A DNA stretch of 48,622 nt from Pseudorhodobacter ferrugineus DSM 5888 (GCF_000420745.1 NZ_ATVN01000023.1:1-48622); one strand, 5' to 3'. Positions 36,054 to 44,941 are shown, counted from the stretch's first letter. Numbers and translations: made by a program. The notes: generated by a model from the sequence alone, not told the origin.

Positions 36054-36197
36054 CTATTTCCCGTCGTCCGAGCGGATGTATTTGACCAGTGCAATTGCCG
36101 CCAGCCCCAGCACCACCACAATCAGTAGCCAAACGAGACCCGTCGCAACAACCATACTGCCACCCATCATTCCACCGTCCATCATCATACAATTCAT
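36054..36197 (-). CDS. 47-residue Met-rich membrane protein
   Basis: The product starts MNCMMMDGGMMGGSMVVATG and continues with one membrane helix and a short basic end. Eight of the first 15 residues are Met or Cys, a pattern able to bind Cu(I). An AGGA sequence ahead of the ATG at 36197 supports that start over 36248. It lies between DUF411 and the 52-residue protein in the copper operon. A role in holding Cu(I) at the membrane is inferred. Confidence 0.7.
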   Translation of the reverse strand: MNCMMMDGGMMGGSMVVATGLVWLLIVVVLGLAAIALVKYIRSDDGK

Positions 36198-36252
36198 CCT
36201 TTTTTCCTGTGAAGCCGGTCTGGCGCGCAATTGCGCCAGACCGTGCAATTGA

Positions 36253-36708
36253 TCATTCGACCATGTAGACAGTCGGGCTCACACCTTTTTCGACAGCGAA
36301 CACTTTGAATGGCTCCTGTTTAGCGCCGCCCATACCCGGCGACCCCATCGGCATGCCCGGAAGCGTCACTCCGGCAATTTTTGGTCGCTCATCAAGAAGT
36401 TTTTTGACGGCGGCAATCGGAACATGGCCACTCACAGCATAGTCGCCCAGAAATGCAGTATGGCAGCCCTGAAAATCATCCGGGATACCTGCCTCGCGGC
36501 TGATTTGCGAAAGATCTTGGGTAGGTTTCACTTCTACCGTGAAACCGTTTTGGCGCAGATAGTCGGCGTAGTCTTCGCAACATCCACATTGCGGATTCTT
36601 GTAAAGCATGACCTCCTGCGCTGCCGTCGGTGCGGCATTCAGGCTCATCGCGAATATGGCGGCAGCACCAGCGGTGCCAAGGCTTGCAAACCCAAATATC
36701 TTTTTCAT
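36253..36708 (-). CDS. DUF411 metal-binding protein II
   Basis: The 151-residue product has a signal peptide ending APTAAQ, then NPQCGCCEDYADYLRQNG, GCHTAFLGDY and GVTLPGMPMGSPGM. It is the second DUF411 protein of the window and differs clearly from the first (26355), so it was not copied recently. It follows the multicopper oxidase by 38 bases. Confidence 0.9.
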   Translation of the reverse strand: MKKIFGFASLGTAGAAAIFAMSLNAAPTAAQEVMLYKNPQCGCCEDYADYLRQNGFTVEVKPTQDLSQISREAGIPDDFQGCHTAFLGDYAVSGHVPIAAVKKLLDERPKIAGVTLPGMPMGSPGMGGAKQEPFKVFAVEKGVSPTVYMVE

Positions 36709-36746
36709 TGGTTCATTCCTTCATGTGATCAGTGTTTTGTGGGTCT

Positions 36747-38186
36747 TCAAATTTTAGTGCTGCCGGAGGCGACGCGGACGACGCCCATCATGCCAGCTGC
36801 CTGATGTTCTAGAATGTGGCAATGGAACATCCAGTCTCCTGGATTGTCCGCCACAAACGCGATCTCAACCCGTTCCTCGGGGGCCATCATCACTGTATCC
36901 TGCCATTCGCGATAACGCGTTGGTTGCCCGTTGCGCGAGATGACGCGGAACGAATGCCCGTGGAAATGGATCGGGTGATGCCAGGCCGTGCGATTGTCCA
37001 TCTCGAACACGTGCGACGTTCCCTGCGGCAAAACCAGCAAGGGTTCCTTGATCGGACCTGTCGCCGCCCTGCCGTTAATGAACCAAATGTTGCCTTCGCG
37101 CATCTGGTCCATCATCGACCTCATGCTATTGCCCATCATCATCTGCCCCATCATTCCGCCATTGAAGACGATCTGATGCCGCTCAGCCGAGGCCATGTCA
37201 GGGTCGGCAAGCGGGTTAGGCTGCAGATCTATCGGCCAATCCGGCACCGTGTCCCGTAATCTGTCAGGCGCATAGACGAGATCGACCAGACGGTATTCCA
37301 ACCCTTGGTAGAAAATATCGGTGACAAAAGCCGCATCACCAGGCTTGCCGGTCATGTCGATCACCAAATCAACCCGCATCGCCGGGCCGATAAGCACGAT
37401 ATCGCCTTCTGGTGCATGGGGCGCCACGGGCTGACCGTCCAGCGCGACAATAACTGGCGCAAACGTCCCAAAATTTAACGCGAAAATTCGGGCATTGGCT
37501 GCATTGATCAGCCGAAGTCGGATGCGCTCTCCGGCCCGGACTGAAATACGTTCCGGTATTTGACCGTTTATAGTCACAGAATTCCCAATACGTCCGCCAT
37601 GCATGGCATCGGCCTGACTGCCGAAATCACCCACAATCTGCCCGTCGGGAGACATCCGCCAATCATCGAGCATCCAAGTCATGTCGCGATCCACGCGGAT
37701 CGGGTCCGTTTCCTCAACGATCAATGGCCCGGAAAGCCCGCGTCCGACCTGTTCCGAACTGCGATGGTGGGGATGATACCAGAACGTGCCAGCGTCGAGT
37801 GCATCGAATTCGTAGAGAAAGTCGCTGCCAGCCGAAATCGGATCTTGTGTCAGGAACGGCACGCCATCCATAGCATTCGGAGTCCGTATGCCATGCCAGT
37901 GGACCGTTGTGCCTTCATCCAACCCATTTTGGGCCAAAACACGAATACGGTCGCCCTGACGCACGCGGATTTCAGGGCCCGGAATAGATCCGTTGTAGCT
38001 CCAGACATCGGTCGGGCCATAAGGTGCTGGACGCAAGGCCGCCTGGCCGGACGCCGCGCGCAGCACGAACGGTTCGTCTGTCGGGCCTGCCATGGCTATT
38101 CGTGCAGGTGACAAAGCGGATATGGCTGTGAAAGCGGCACCAGTGCGCAGCACTTGCCGTCGTGAGATATTTCTGTTGAGCATCAT
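36747..38186 (-). CDS. Three-domain multicopper oxidase, CueO/CopA-like
   Basis: The enzyme probably oxidises Cu(I) to the less harmful Cu(II) in the periplasm. The 479-residue product has a twin-Arg leader (SRRQVLRTGAAF) and four copper motifs: TVHWHGIR, FWYHPHHRS, WHHPIHFHGHSFRV and MFHCHILEHQAAGMM. A Met-rich loop near 345-370 (NGGMMGQMMMGNSMRSMMDQ) resembles the substrate-Cu(I) region of CueO. The ligand set is complete. Confidence 0.92.
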   Translation of the reverse strand: MMLNRNISRRQVLRTGAAFTAISALSPARIAMAGPTDEPFVLRAASGQAALRPAPYGPTDVWSYNGSIPGPEIRVRQGDRIRVLAQNGLDEGTTVHWHGIRTPNAMDGVPFLTQDPISAGSDFLYEFDALDAGTFWYHPHHRSSEQVGRGLSGPLIVEETDPIRVDRDMTWMLDDWRMSPDGQIVGDFGSQADAMHGGRIGNSVTINGQIPERISVRAGERIRLRLINAANARIFALNFGTFAPVIVALDGQPVAPHAPEGDIVLIGPAMRVDLVIDMTGKPGDAAFVTDIFYQGLEYRLVDLVYAPDRLRDTVPDWPIDLQPNPLADPDMASAERHQIVFNGGMMGQMMMGNSMRSMMDQMREGNIWFINGRAATGPIKEPLLVLPQGTSHVFEMDNRTAWHHPIHFHGHSFRVISRNGQPTRYREWQDTVMMAPEERVEIAFVADNPGDWMFHCHILEHQAAGMMGVVRVASGSTKI

Positions 38187-38275
38187 CGCTTCTGCCTTGT
38201 TCTGAAAGTGTCGCGCTGGCCAAATTCGGCCAAGTCAACGGTCAGGCCTCGCCACGAGCGAGACCAAATTCAAAT

Positions 38276-38629
38276 TCAGATAGGAAGCTTGGGAGGGAAT
38301 GGGTCAAGCGAAGGGCTGACGCCGCGCGGGATCAAAGGTTCGTCAACCGAAACGATGAGACCAAATAGTATCGCAAATCGCCAAGAAGACGCTTGACCTA
38401 TGATCCCAGCCGTTCCCACTGAACCGCAAGGAACAGGACACCCACCCTCGCAAATTACGCCAGAAACATATCCCTCGGGACCGCACCCATCGCATCGCTG
38501 ATCTGCACTTCCGGCGGTATCCATATGCACCATGGCGATGTCAGCCATGCTCGCCGACGATCCCTTTGGGGCAATCACTGCACCGAAGGTCAGGGCTAGA
38601 ATCAAAGCAAGGCGAAGGACATGGATCAT
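38276..38629 (-). CDS. Small Cys-rich secreted protein II, first gene of the CueR-type operon
   Basis: The 117-residue product has a signal peptide (IHVLRLALILALTFGAVIAP), a Cys cluster (RCDGCGPEG, then CEGGCPVPCG), a second hydrophobic stretch and an end rich in Pro with PPK. The plan matches 25907-26224. The start is set at 38629, because the promoter -10 box covers the alternative ATG at 38638. Transcription would begin near the ATG itself, so the message may be leaderless. Confidence 0.7.
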   Translation of the reverse strand: MIHVLRLALILALTFGAVIAPKGSSASMADIAMVHMDTAGSADQRCDGCGPEGYVSGVICEGGCPVPCGSVGTAGIIGQASSWRFAILFGLIVSVDEPLIPRGVSPSLDPFPPKLPI

Positions 38630-38635
38630 AGAAGC

Positions 38636-38666
38636 CATATGCAGCCTTCCAGTAAGGGGAGGTCAA
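38636..38666 (-). promoter_or_regulatory. CueR-type copper-responsive promoter
   Basis: Minus-strand TTGACC (38666-38661) and CATATG (38641-38636) are 19 bases apart. The spacer TCCCCTTACTGGAAGGCTG closely follows the E. coli copA operator pattern, with CCTCC and GGAAGG half-sites. It drives the multicopper oxidase operon. No cueR gene is in the window, so the sensor must be elsewhere. Confidence 0.8.
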
Positions 38667-38667
38667 G

Positions 38668-38978
38668 CGATACTCTGTCACTTGGCCGTGATAACCTTCA
38701 ATTCCAGTGCTTATTCTTGCCTCTCTCATGTCGGAACCAATCACATTTTTTGGGCAGCTAGTCTTGGCCCCTCCCCCGCAAGTGAGTTCACGCGGGTTAA
38801 GCGGCGCACGTGTCCTGAGCCAGCACAGATCGTTACTCAAATGCTGCAAGGTGCCTAAGAGTGCCGATGGCAATTCTTGAAAAAGCAGTGAAGGTTTTCT
38901 GGCGCCCTTCGGTTTGGCATGGTCAACAATGTTGATTGCTTATACGCTGGCAAGTATCGATACTGCCTCGATTAGGGG
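38668..38978. other. Intergenic stretch upstream of the copper operon and downstream of mntR
   Basis: No credible gene is seen; the open frames here have no family character. One near-perfect palindrome, TCAACA-A-TGTTGA, occurs at 38923-38935 and could be a protein-binding site. No strong terminator was found. Confidence 0.45.
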
Positions 38979-39482
38979 CTAGTTGCTGCGCAATGCCTCG
39001 CCCATGAGGTTCCTGCGATCTACTCTCGACCCGTCTGCGAATGCTGCGAATAGCGCGAGCGTTCGATCGCTCACATGATGTTCAATCCCTTCGGCATCCC
39101 GTTCGGCGGTCTCTAAGTCGAGACCAAGGCTGAGAAGAAAGCGCAATACAATTTCATGCCTGTGGCGGCATTCTTTCGCCAGAGCGCGTCCCTCTTCAGT
39201 CAGAAAGACAGAGCGGTATTTCGCACGGGTAATCAGTCCTTCGCGTGCGAGACGATCGAGCGTCTTGGCAACGGTAGGTGCTGTAACCCCCATTTTCGTT
39301 GCAATATCAACAGGTCTCGCTTCGCCTTTCGCATAGATCAGCTCGGCAATCAGTTCGACATAGTCCTCCGCCAGTTCATTTCGTCGGGCCGCACGCACCC
39401 CGACAAAAGCTTCGGCACGGGAATCCACCGCGCGCTCGTCAGGCATGACGGCTTCTACTTCCTGATTATCATTCTTTTTCAT
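38979..39482 (-). CDS. mntR: MntR-family manganese-responsive regulator
   Basis: The 167-residue product closely follows E. coli MntR in order: RAARRNELAEDYVELIAELI, HTH VDIATKMGVTAPTVAKTL, and the metal/dimer region with RDAEGIEHHVSDRTLALFAAF. MntR (DtxR superfamily) binds Mn(II) and then represses uptake genes or controls export. It is divergent from the oxidase/ZIP operon, with a palindrome in the space between, so it very likely controls that operon and itself. Confidence 0.9.
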   Translation of the reverse strand: MKKNDNQEVEAVMPDERAVDSRAEAFVGVRAARRNELAEDYVELIAELIYAKGEARPVDIATKMGVTAPTVAKTLDRLAREGLITRAKYRSVFLTEEGRALAKECRHRHEIVLRFLLSLGLDLETAERDAEGIEHHVSDRTLALFAAFADGSRVDRRNLMGEALRSN

Positions 39483-39527
39483 CCGTTAAGCTTTGCATGA
39501 ATTGGATTGACAGGTAAAGGTGTAGAG

Positions 39528-39548
39528 TAGACAAGTTAGCCTTGTCTA
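39528..39548. promoter_or_regulatory. Perfect palindrome between mntR and the oxidase/ZIP operon
   Basis: TAGACAAG-TTAGC-CTTGTCTA has two perfect 8-bp half-sites. It lies 45 bases ahead of mntR and 49 bases ahead of the oxidase gene. A TTGACA at 39507-39512 may be the -35 of the oxidase promoter, which would put the palindrome over the -10. This is the likely MntR operator. Confidence 0.75.
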
Positions 39549-39597
39549 ACTTTTGATGCATAGACTTTAGCACTGCTCCCGCAAGGAAACCTGATTC

Positions 39598-40737
39598 ATG
39601 GCCGACGCTTCCAAACCCTCTCTTGATCCTTCGCGCCGCGCTCTGCTGGTTGGTGGCCTAGTGGCCGCAGGCGGAGCAGCCATCGCCGCTGGCAGTGCGC
39701 GCTCTCAAAGCGCAGCGGATCCTATGGCTGGTCACGATATGTCCACCATGCCGGCAGATCCATATGCTGCCCCAATGCAGGGAATGGCGCACGGCAACAT
39801 GACAACGGTTGGCTTGGTCGATCACAATCGAAACGGGTTTGATCCGACTGCCATGTTGACGGATTGGGAAAGGGGAACAACCGAGCTATTGCCTGATGGG
39901 AGAACGCTTCGAACATTCGAAGTCGATGCCATTGACAAGGAAATCGAGATTGCACCCGGCCTTTTCTTTCCAGCCTGGACCTTCAATGGCCGGGTCCCTG
40001 GTCCTGCCCTGAGGGCGAAGGAGGGCGAACGGCTTAGGATAGTCTTTCGCAACTTAGGCTCGCACCCACATTCCATGCACTTTCATGGCATCCATTCGGC
40101 GCGGATGGATGGTGTTCCTGGTGCTGGATTGATTGGTCCGGGCGAGGAGTTTATCTACGAATTTGACGCTAAACCTTTTGGTTGCCACCTTTATCACTGC
40201 CACGCCTTGCCCCTAAAGCGGCATATGCACAAAGGTATGTATGGTCTTTTCGTTATCGACCCCGATCCTGAGCGTCACCCCGAGAACGCGACCGTCGCGG
40301 CATCGCGCCTGCTTGGCAGCCCTGAGAATGCTCATTGGCAAGAGATGGCTATGGTGATGAACGCCTTCGACACTAATTTCGACGGCGCAAATGAAGTTTA
40401 TGCTGCAAACACTGTCGGCCAAGCCTACATGAATGAGCCAATTCGCATCGACAAATCGCGCCCAGTTCGCATTTACTTGGTGAACGTGACCGAATTCGAC
40501 CCGATCAATTCATTCCATTTGCACGCGAATTTTTTTGACTATTACGACACCGGAACCACGTTGACGCCAACGCTGCGCACCGTTGATCTGATCATGCAAT
40601 GTCAGGCGCAGCGCGGAATCCTTGAGTTCAGCTTCGCCGATCACGAAGATGGAATGTACATGTTTCATGCACATCAGTCCGAGTTCACCGAACTTGGTTG
40701 GGTTGGAATGTTTGATGTAAGGAGCTCTGCGAAATGA
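39598..40737 (+). CDS. Two-domain multicopper oxidase coupled to a ZIP transporter
   Basis: The 379-residue product has a twin-Arg leader (SRRALLVGGLVAAGGAAIAA), a Met/His-rich stretch after it (DPMAGHDMSTMPADPYAAPM), and copper motifs HSMHFHGIHSAR, GCHLYHCHALPLKRHMHKGMYG, SFHLHANFF and MYMFHAHQSEF. The length and motif spacing fit a two-domain multicopper oxidase. Substrate cannot be read from sequence; control by MntR and coupling to a ZIP protein point to Mn(II) or Fe(II). AAGGAAAC precedes the ATG, and the stop overlaps the ZIP start (ATGA). Confidence 0.88.
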   Translation: MADASKPSLDPSRRALLVGGLVAAGGAAIAAGSARSQSAADPMAGHDMSTMPADPYAAPMQGMAHGNMTTVGLVDHNRNGFDPTAMLTDWERGTTELLPDGRTLRTFEVDAIDKEIEIAPGLFFPAWTFNGRVPGPALRAKEGERLRIVFRNLGSHPHSMHFHGIHSARMDGVPGAGLIGPGEEFIYEFDAKPFGCHLYHCHALPLKRHMHKGMYGLFVIDPDPERHPENATVAASRLLGSPENAHWQEMAMVMNAFDTNFDGANEVYAANTVGQAYMNEPIRIDKSRPVRIYLVNVTEFDPINSFHLHANFFDYYDTGTTLTPTLRTVDLIMQCQAQRGILEFSFADHEDGMYMFHAHQSEFTELGWVGMFDVRSSAK

Positions 40738-41915
40738 ACGAGCAGGTTCAGCCAAAGCGCCCCGCACTGAGCCGCTTGCTGCTGGTGCTTGTGCCACTGG
40801 CAGCCATGCTTGGCATGTTCGTTTGGATTGCGTCGCTTGATCCCCTGCGCAGTTTCAACAATGGCGCGCCGCCTGTAGAGGCATTGACCGTGGAGCGGAC
40901 AATTCTGGACGAGACCGGGATCGGGCTTTTGGTCCGTGCCGGTGGTTCAGACGCCATGGTGATCGCCCAGGTGGCGGTGGACGACGCGTTCTGGACTTTC
41001 ACGCAGAATCCGCCCGGGCCGATCGTTCGTGGGGGTGCTGTGTGGATCCAGATACCCTATCCGTGGGTTTTCGGCGAGGCGCACGCAATTAATATGCTGT
41101 CTAATACTGGTGCTTCGTTCGAACATGAAATCGCTGTAGCTGTGCCAACACCAAAGGCCACGGTGGGTCAGCTTCGCCTTCAGGCATTAGTGGGAGCGAT
41201 TGTTGGGTTGCTGCCTGTGGCGCTAGGTCTGATGTTCTATCCGGCAATGCGAAGCGCCGGGCGTGTCGGGGTGAGTTTTCTTCTCGCGCTGACGGTCGGT
41301 TTGCTGACCTTCCTGCTCATTGACATGACGTCCGAGGCGTTGGAGCTTGCAGACCAGGCTGCAGCATTGTTCCAAGGATCGGCCATGGTCTGGCTGTCTG
41401 GGCTCGCGAGTTTCCTCATGCTGATGGCAATCGGACGCTGGCGCGGCACGCCGGAAGGGCTGGCGTTGGCATTTTACATTGCCCTAGGGATAGGCTTGCA
41501 CAACTTTGGCGAAGGGCTGGCGATTGGCGGCGCGTTTGCTGCCGGATCGGCAGGGCTCGGTACGTTCCTCGTTCTCGGCTTTGCTCTCCACAATGTTACC
41601 GAAGGGATTGGCATCGCTGCGCCGATGTTGCGGATCCGGCCGCCACTCTGGAGTTTTGCAGCCCTGACCCTTTTGGCGGGTGGCCCTGCCGTTCTAGGAA
41701 TGTGGGCAGGAAGTCTTGCATACGCTCCGCAATGGTCGGCATTGGCGATGGCCGTTGGGGCTGGCGCAATTTTGCAGGTTATGGTCGAGGTTACGGCCTA
41801 TCTGATGCGCCAGAGCAGCGACCGGCAAGCGGTGCTGTTTTCTCCCGCCGTTCTCGGAGGGTTTCTTGCGGGGCTCGGTTTCATGTATGCAACTGCTGCG
41901 CTGATCAAGGTTTGA
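40734..41915 (+). CDS. ZIP-family metal transporter with periplasmic N-terminal domain
   Basis: The 393-residue product has an N-terminal membrane helix (about 15-33), a ~110-residue periplasmic beta-rich domain, and then eight helices with the ZIP motifs GLHNFGEGLAIGG and ALHNVTEGIGIAAP, which carry the His/Asn/Glu metal ligands of helices IV and V. ZIP proteins move divalent metals into the cytoplasm. The extra-cytoplasmic domain is unusual and could dock the oxidase encoded just upstream. It is translated with that gene through an ATGA overlap. Confidence 0.88.
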   Translation: MNEQVQPKRPALSRLLLVLVPLAAMLGMFVWIASLDPLRSFNNGAPPVEALTVERTILDETGIGLLVRAGGSDAMVIAQVAVDDAFWTFTQNPPGPIVRGGAVWIQIPYPWVFGEAHAINMLSNTGASFEHEIAVAVPTPKATVGQLRLQALVGAIVGLLPVALGLMFYPAMRSAGRVGVSFLLALTVGLLTFLLIDMTSEALELADQAAALFQGSAMVWLSGLASFLMLMAIGRWRGTPEGLALAFYIALGIGLHNFGEGLAIGGAFAAGSAGLGTFLVLGFALHNVTEGIGIAAPMLRIRPPLWSFAALTLLAGGPAVLGMWAGSLAYAPQWSALAMAVGAGAILQVMVEVTAYLMRQSSDRQAVLFSPAVLGGFLAGLGFMYATAALIKV

Positions 41916-42041
41916 TCAACGCACGTTTTCTCCAGATCTCAACACTTCGGATCGTCTACGCGATAAAGCAATAAATGTGGATACTCTATGCCGCCACATT
42001 ATGATACTTGGCCAATGACCGAAGTTAAGGAACCTGCGCAC

Positions 42042-42344
42042 ATGGACAGCAACATCCCCGTCGTGACAAAACAAGTTCGGTCGATCGTACTTGTTTTCGG
42101 ACTTCTGGTACTTGCAGCCTGCTCCACGCCGATAAATCAGACTACCGATAAATCCACCGGGTTCCTCAAGGAACTGCCTGAAGGGGTCGCCCTGATTGCG
42201 GCACCCTATCAAAACCTTCAGGAGGTGATCTTGCAACCCGACGACGGGTGCTATTGGTATCGCCATTTCGGACCCGTCGAAACGACAATGCTTCCTTTAC
42301 TTACGGTCGATGGAAGACCAATCTGCACAAAAGTCGCAGGCTAA
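42042..42344 (+). CDS. Small lipoprotein
   Basis: The ~100-residue product has a lipobox LAAC after a hydrophobic stretch (SIVLVFGLLVLAAC), so it should be lipid-anchored. The mature domain includes PEGVALIAAPYQNLQEVILQ and a Cys pair (DGCYWYRHFG and PICTKVAG). No family is recognised. It converges on the L,D-transpeptidase. Upstream in-frame ATGs (41988) are possible, but MDSNIPVV at 42042 suits the signal peptide. Confidence 0.7.
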   Translation: MDSNIPVVTKQVRSIVLVFGLLVLAACSTPINQTTDKSTGFLKELPEGVALIAAPYQNLQEVILQPDDGCYWYRHFGPVETTMLPLLTVDGRPICTKVAG

Positions 42345-42472
42345 CAAAACCGTTTACTAGGCTATGCGCTGGCTTTTAAGCCGTGCATTCAGGTGTTTGA
42401 CACACGGAGTCGAGTTTACTCTGTAAAGGATGAACTTCCGCCGCGGTGCCACGCCCGCACTAAGACTTTTTG

Positions 42473-43135
42473 TTAGCTTGTCGTTAAACGACCTTCTTCT
42501 GCCGGATAAAGGTATGCTGTCACGCCGGTCTCAACTTGGTCGAACAGCGAATTTATGTGTGGCATGACCATACGCACACACCCGGAACTCGCCCGGTTAC
42601 CTATAGAACGCGGAAGCGGCGTCCCATGGATCCGCAAATAGGTATCACGATCACCCACAAACAGATACAGCGCCCGCGACCCCAAGGCGTTTGCCGGTCC
42701 AGGCTCCATCCCATCTGCGTATTTGGCATAGAGTTCGGGCTCACGTTCGATCATGGACTGCGTGGGGGTCCAAATCGGCCATTTTACCTTGCGTTTGATG
42801 GTATAAGTACCAGGCTCGTATAATCCACTTCGGCCAATGGCGACGCCGTAACGCATGGCCGTGCCATCGAACTGAATGTGATAAAGATACCGAGCAACGG
42901 CATCGACATGAATATCCCCCGGCACAAGCCCAGCACGCGCTTCTACCCGAGTTGGTAGCAAGCGCGGTTGCAATCCCCAAGGGTTGGTCGTCGCAGCATC
43001 ATAACCTGCTGGGGTAACGAGCGCATCCCAAGTCGCCCACTGATCTTCCATATGAGACGAGGCGAAAACCGGTGTTGCAATTGGCGACGAAAACAGCGCT
43101 GTTGCCGTTGCGATAAAATGGCGTCGTGTGAGCAT
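42473..43135 (-). CDS. YkuD L,D-transpeptidase I
   Basis: The enzyme makes 3-3 cross-links in peptidoglycan or attaches proteins to it. The 220-residue product has a twin-Arg-like leader (LTRRHFIATATALFSSPIAT) and the YkuD domain with RIHGTPLPRSIGN (His170) and ASSGCVRM (catalytic Cys186). All catalytic parts are present. The active-site cysteine is a known copper target in this family. Confidence 0.92.
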   Translation of the reverse strand: MLTRRHFIATATALFSSPIATPVFASSHMEDQWATWDALVTPAGYDAATTNPWGLQPRLLPTRVEARAGLVPGDIHVDAVARYLYHIQFDGTAMRYGVAIGRSGLYEPGTYTIKRKVKWPIWTPTQSMIEREPELYAKYADGMEPGPANALGSRALYLFVGDRDTYLRIHGTPLPRSIGNRASSGCVRMVMPHINSLFDQVETGVTAYLYPAEEGRLTTS

Positions 43136-43354
43136 GGGCGTCGCTTTCTCATCAATACTTGGAGCGTTACTTTATATTTTTCCGACGGGCTTTAAAGGTC
43201 AAGCAATACGGGACAGGTGTCCAGTCAAGTCTGTGTGACCATTGATGAAAGTTGAAAGCCTGCACACGTATTATGTCATTCTGACAATGCCGTGATGTGT
43301 CAAAGGATCTATTGCACCTAAAGAAACTAGAGCCCCTAAGCGTCTTTGCTCGAT

Positions 43355-44941
43355 ATGGAGGGTTTTCAAATTTCGGTCCGAATGGAAACACACAGACTTT
43401 GCAGCAAAACGCGTTTACAAAACTTGGCCAGTTTTGCTGTCTCCATTGCGGCGGGTGCATCCTTTGTCTTGGCCCTCCCGCCCTATTCGATTCTGCCGCT
43501 TGCGCTCATTCCCTTTGCGGTCCTGGCGGTGTTGTTGCGTGGTGTGTCCCCCCTCAAGGCGTTCAGTTTGGGATATGTGTTCGGCTTGGGTCAGTTCGTG
43601 CCAGGCCTTTTCTGGATCACCGAAAGCTTCCAGGTGGAGGCAGACCGGTTCGGATGGCTCGCCCTGCCCGCCGTGTTCGGACTTGCGATGTTGCTCTCAG
43701 CGTTTCCGGCATTGGCATGTGCTATCGCTACGCGCATGACGCGGGCCGGCCTACCGTCGGCGCTGTCGTTGGCATCAGCCTGGGCGGGAGCCGAGTGGCT
43801 GAGAGGGCATATTCTGACTGGCTTCCCTTGGAATCTAGCGGCCTATAGTCTGATGGACTGGACGGTGCTATCCCAAGCTGCTTCGTTGATCGGCAGTTAC
43901 GGGCTAGGGTTTCTGATCGTGCTAAGCGCAACACTCGCGGGATATACCTTTTGTCCCTCCGATCACCGTTTGCGCAGGCTCCGTGTCGCCGGGACGGCCG
44001 CAATCTTGATTAGCATATCTGGGTTCGGCATAATGCGGATAGCGGTCTCTACCCTGCCCCCAGAAGGTGGTACGCGCATCCGGGTTGTTCAACCGAACAT
44101 AGCCCAAAGCGCCAAATGGGATCAAGCTACCCGAGACGAGAACAAACAGCGGCTTATAACCTTGTCCGAACGCGCTGGATCGTTTGATCTTTTGCTCTGG
44201 CCCGAAACTGCTTGGCCAGGTTTTCTGGCAGAGGATGAGGGAGCACGCATTATATTGGCAAGCCTTCTACCGGAATCCGGCGTCTTGATCACGGGCAGTC
44301 CAGTGCAGGAAGAAACCGCAACCCGAACGACATACCGCAATGCCGTGCTTGCCATTGCCTCAGACGGAACGATTTTGGCGCAATACGCCAAACACCACCT
44401 CGTGCCCTTTGGCGAATATGTTCCCTTGCGCGGCATATTGCCCCTTCCGCGCTTGGTTGAGTCTCTTGGCGACTTTATGCCCGGCCCGGGGCCAAGCACG
44501 TTGACGATTGGGGTCGGCCTCCCCTTGGTTGGTGTTGCAATCTGCTATGAGGCCATTTTTCCAGGTCATGTCGTTGATGGCGCAACCCGACCGAGCTGGA
44601 TTTTCAACGCCACAAATGACGCCTGGTTCGGAACATCAATCGGGCCTTGGCAGCATCTGGCATCAGCGCGCATGCGGGCCGTTGAAGAAGGCCTTCCCCT
44701 TGTTCGTGCCGCAAACACTGGGATTTCTGTTGTGGTCGATGCGTATGGCAGAACAATTGCCATGATCGAGCTCGAAAGGTCAGGCATCATCGATGCGCGC
44801 TTACCCCGACCGCTTCCGCCAACACCCTATGCTCGTTTTGGTGACTGGACTGCAATAGCGTTGATCATGTTTGCATGGATCATCGCCGGATTGCGACTGC
44901 GGCTGCAAAAGCCAGCACGCCTGACAAGCATAATGACATGA
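43355..44941 (+). CDS. lnt: Apolipoprotein N-acyltransferase (Lnt/CutE)
   Basis: Lnt adds the third acyl chain to lipoproteins in the inner membrane. The ~528-residue product has an N-terminal block of membrane helices followed by a nitrilase-like domain with the Glu-Lys-Cys triad in LLWPETAWPG, YAKHHLVPFGEYVPLR and GVAICYEAIFP, and a last C-terminal helix. It appears intact. Lnt was first named cutE for a copper-tolerance phenotype in E. coli. The start may also be ATG 43382; neither has a strong ribosome site. Confidence 0.92.
   Translation: MEGFQISVRMETHRLCSKTRLQNLASFAVSIAAGASFVLALPPYSILPLALIPFAVLAVLLRGVSPLKAFSLGYVFGLGQFVPGLFWITESFQVEADRFGWLALPAVFGLAMLLSAFPALACAIATRMTRAGLPSALSLASAWAGAEWLRGHILTGFPWNLAAYSLMDWTVLSQAASLIGSYGLGFLIVLSATLAGYTFCPSDHRLRRLRVAGTAAILISISGFGIMRIAVSTLPPEGGTRIRVVQPNIAQSAKWDQATRDENKQRLITLSERAGSFDLLLWPETAWPGFLAEDEGARIILASLLPESGVLITGSPVQEETATRTTYRNAVLAIASDGTILAQYAKHHLVPFGEYVPLRGILPLPRLVESLGDFMPGPGPSTLTIGVGLPLVGVAICYEAIFPGHVVDGATRPSWIFNATNDAWFGTSIGPWQHLASARMRAVEEGLPLVRAANTGISVVVDAYGRTIAMIELERSGIIDARLPRPLPPTPYARFGDWTAIALIMFAWIIAGLRLRLQKPARLTSIMT

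Noticed and set aside
43172-43203. A second CueR-like promoter ahead of L,D-transpeptidase I (TTGACC about 19-20 bases from an AT-rich -10)
   Set aside because: The half-sites are poor (ACCTTTA and GGAAAAA) and two bases too far apart compared with known CueR operators.
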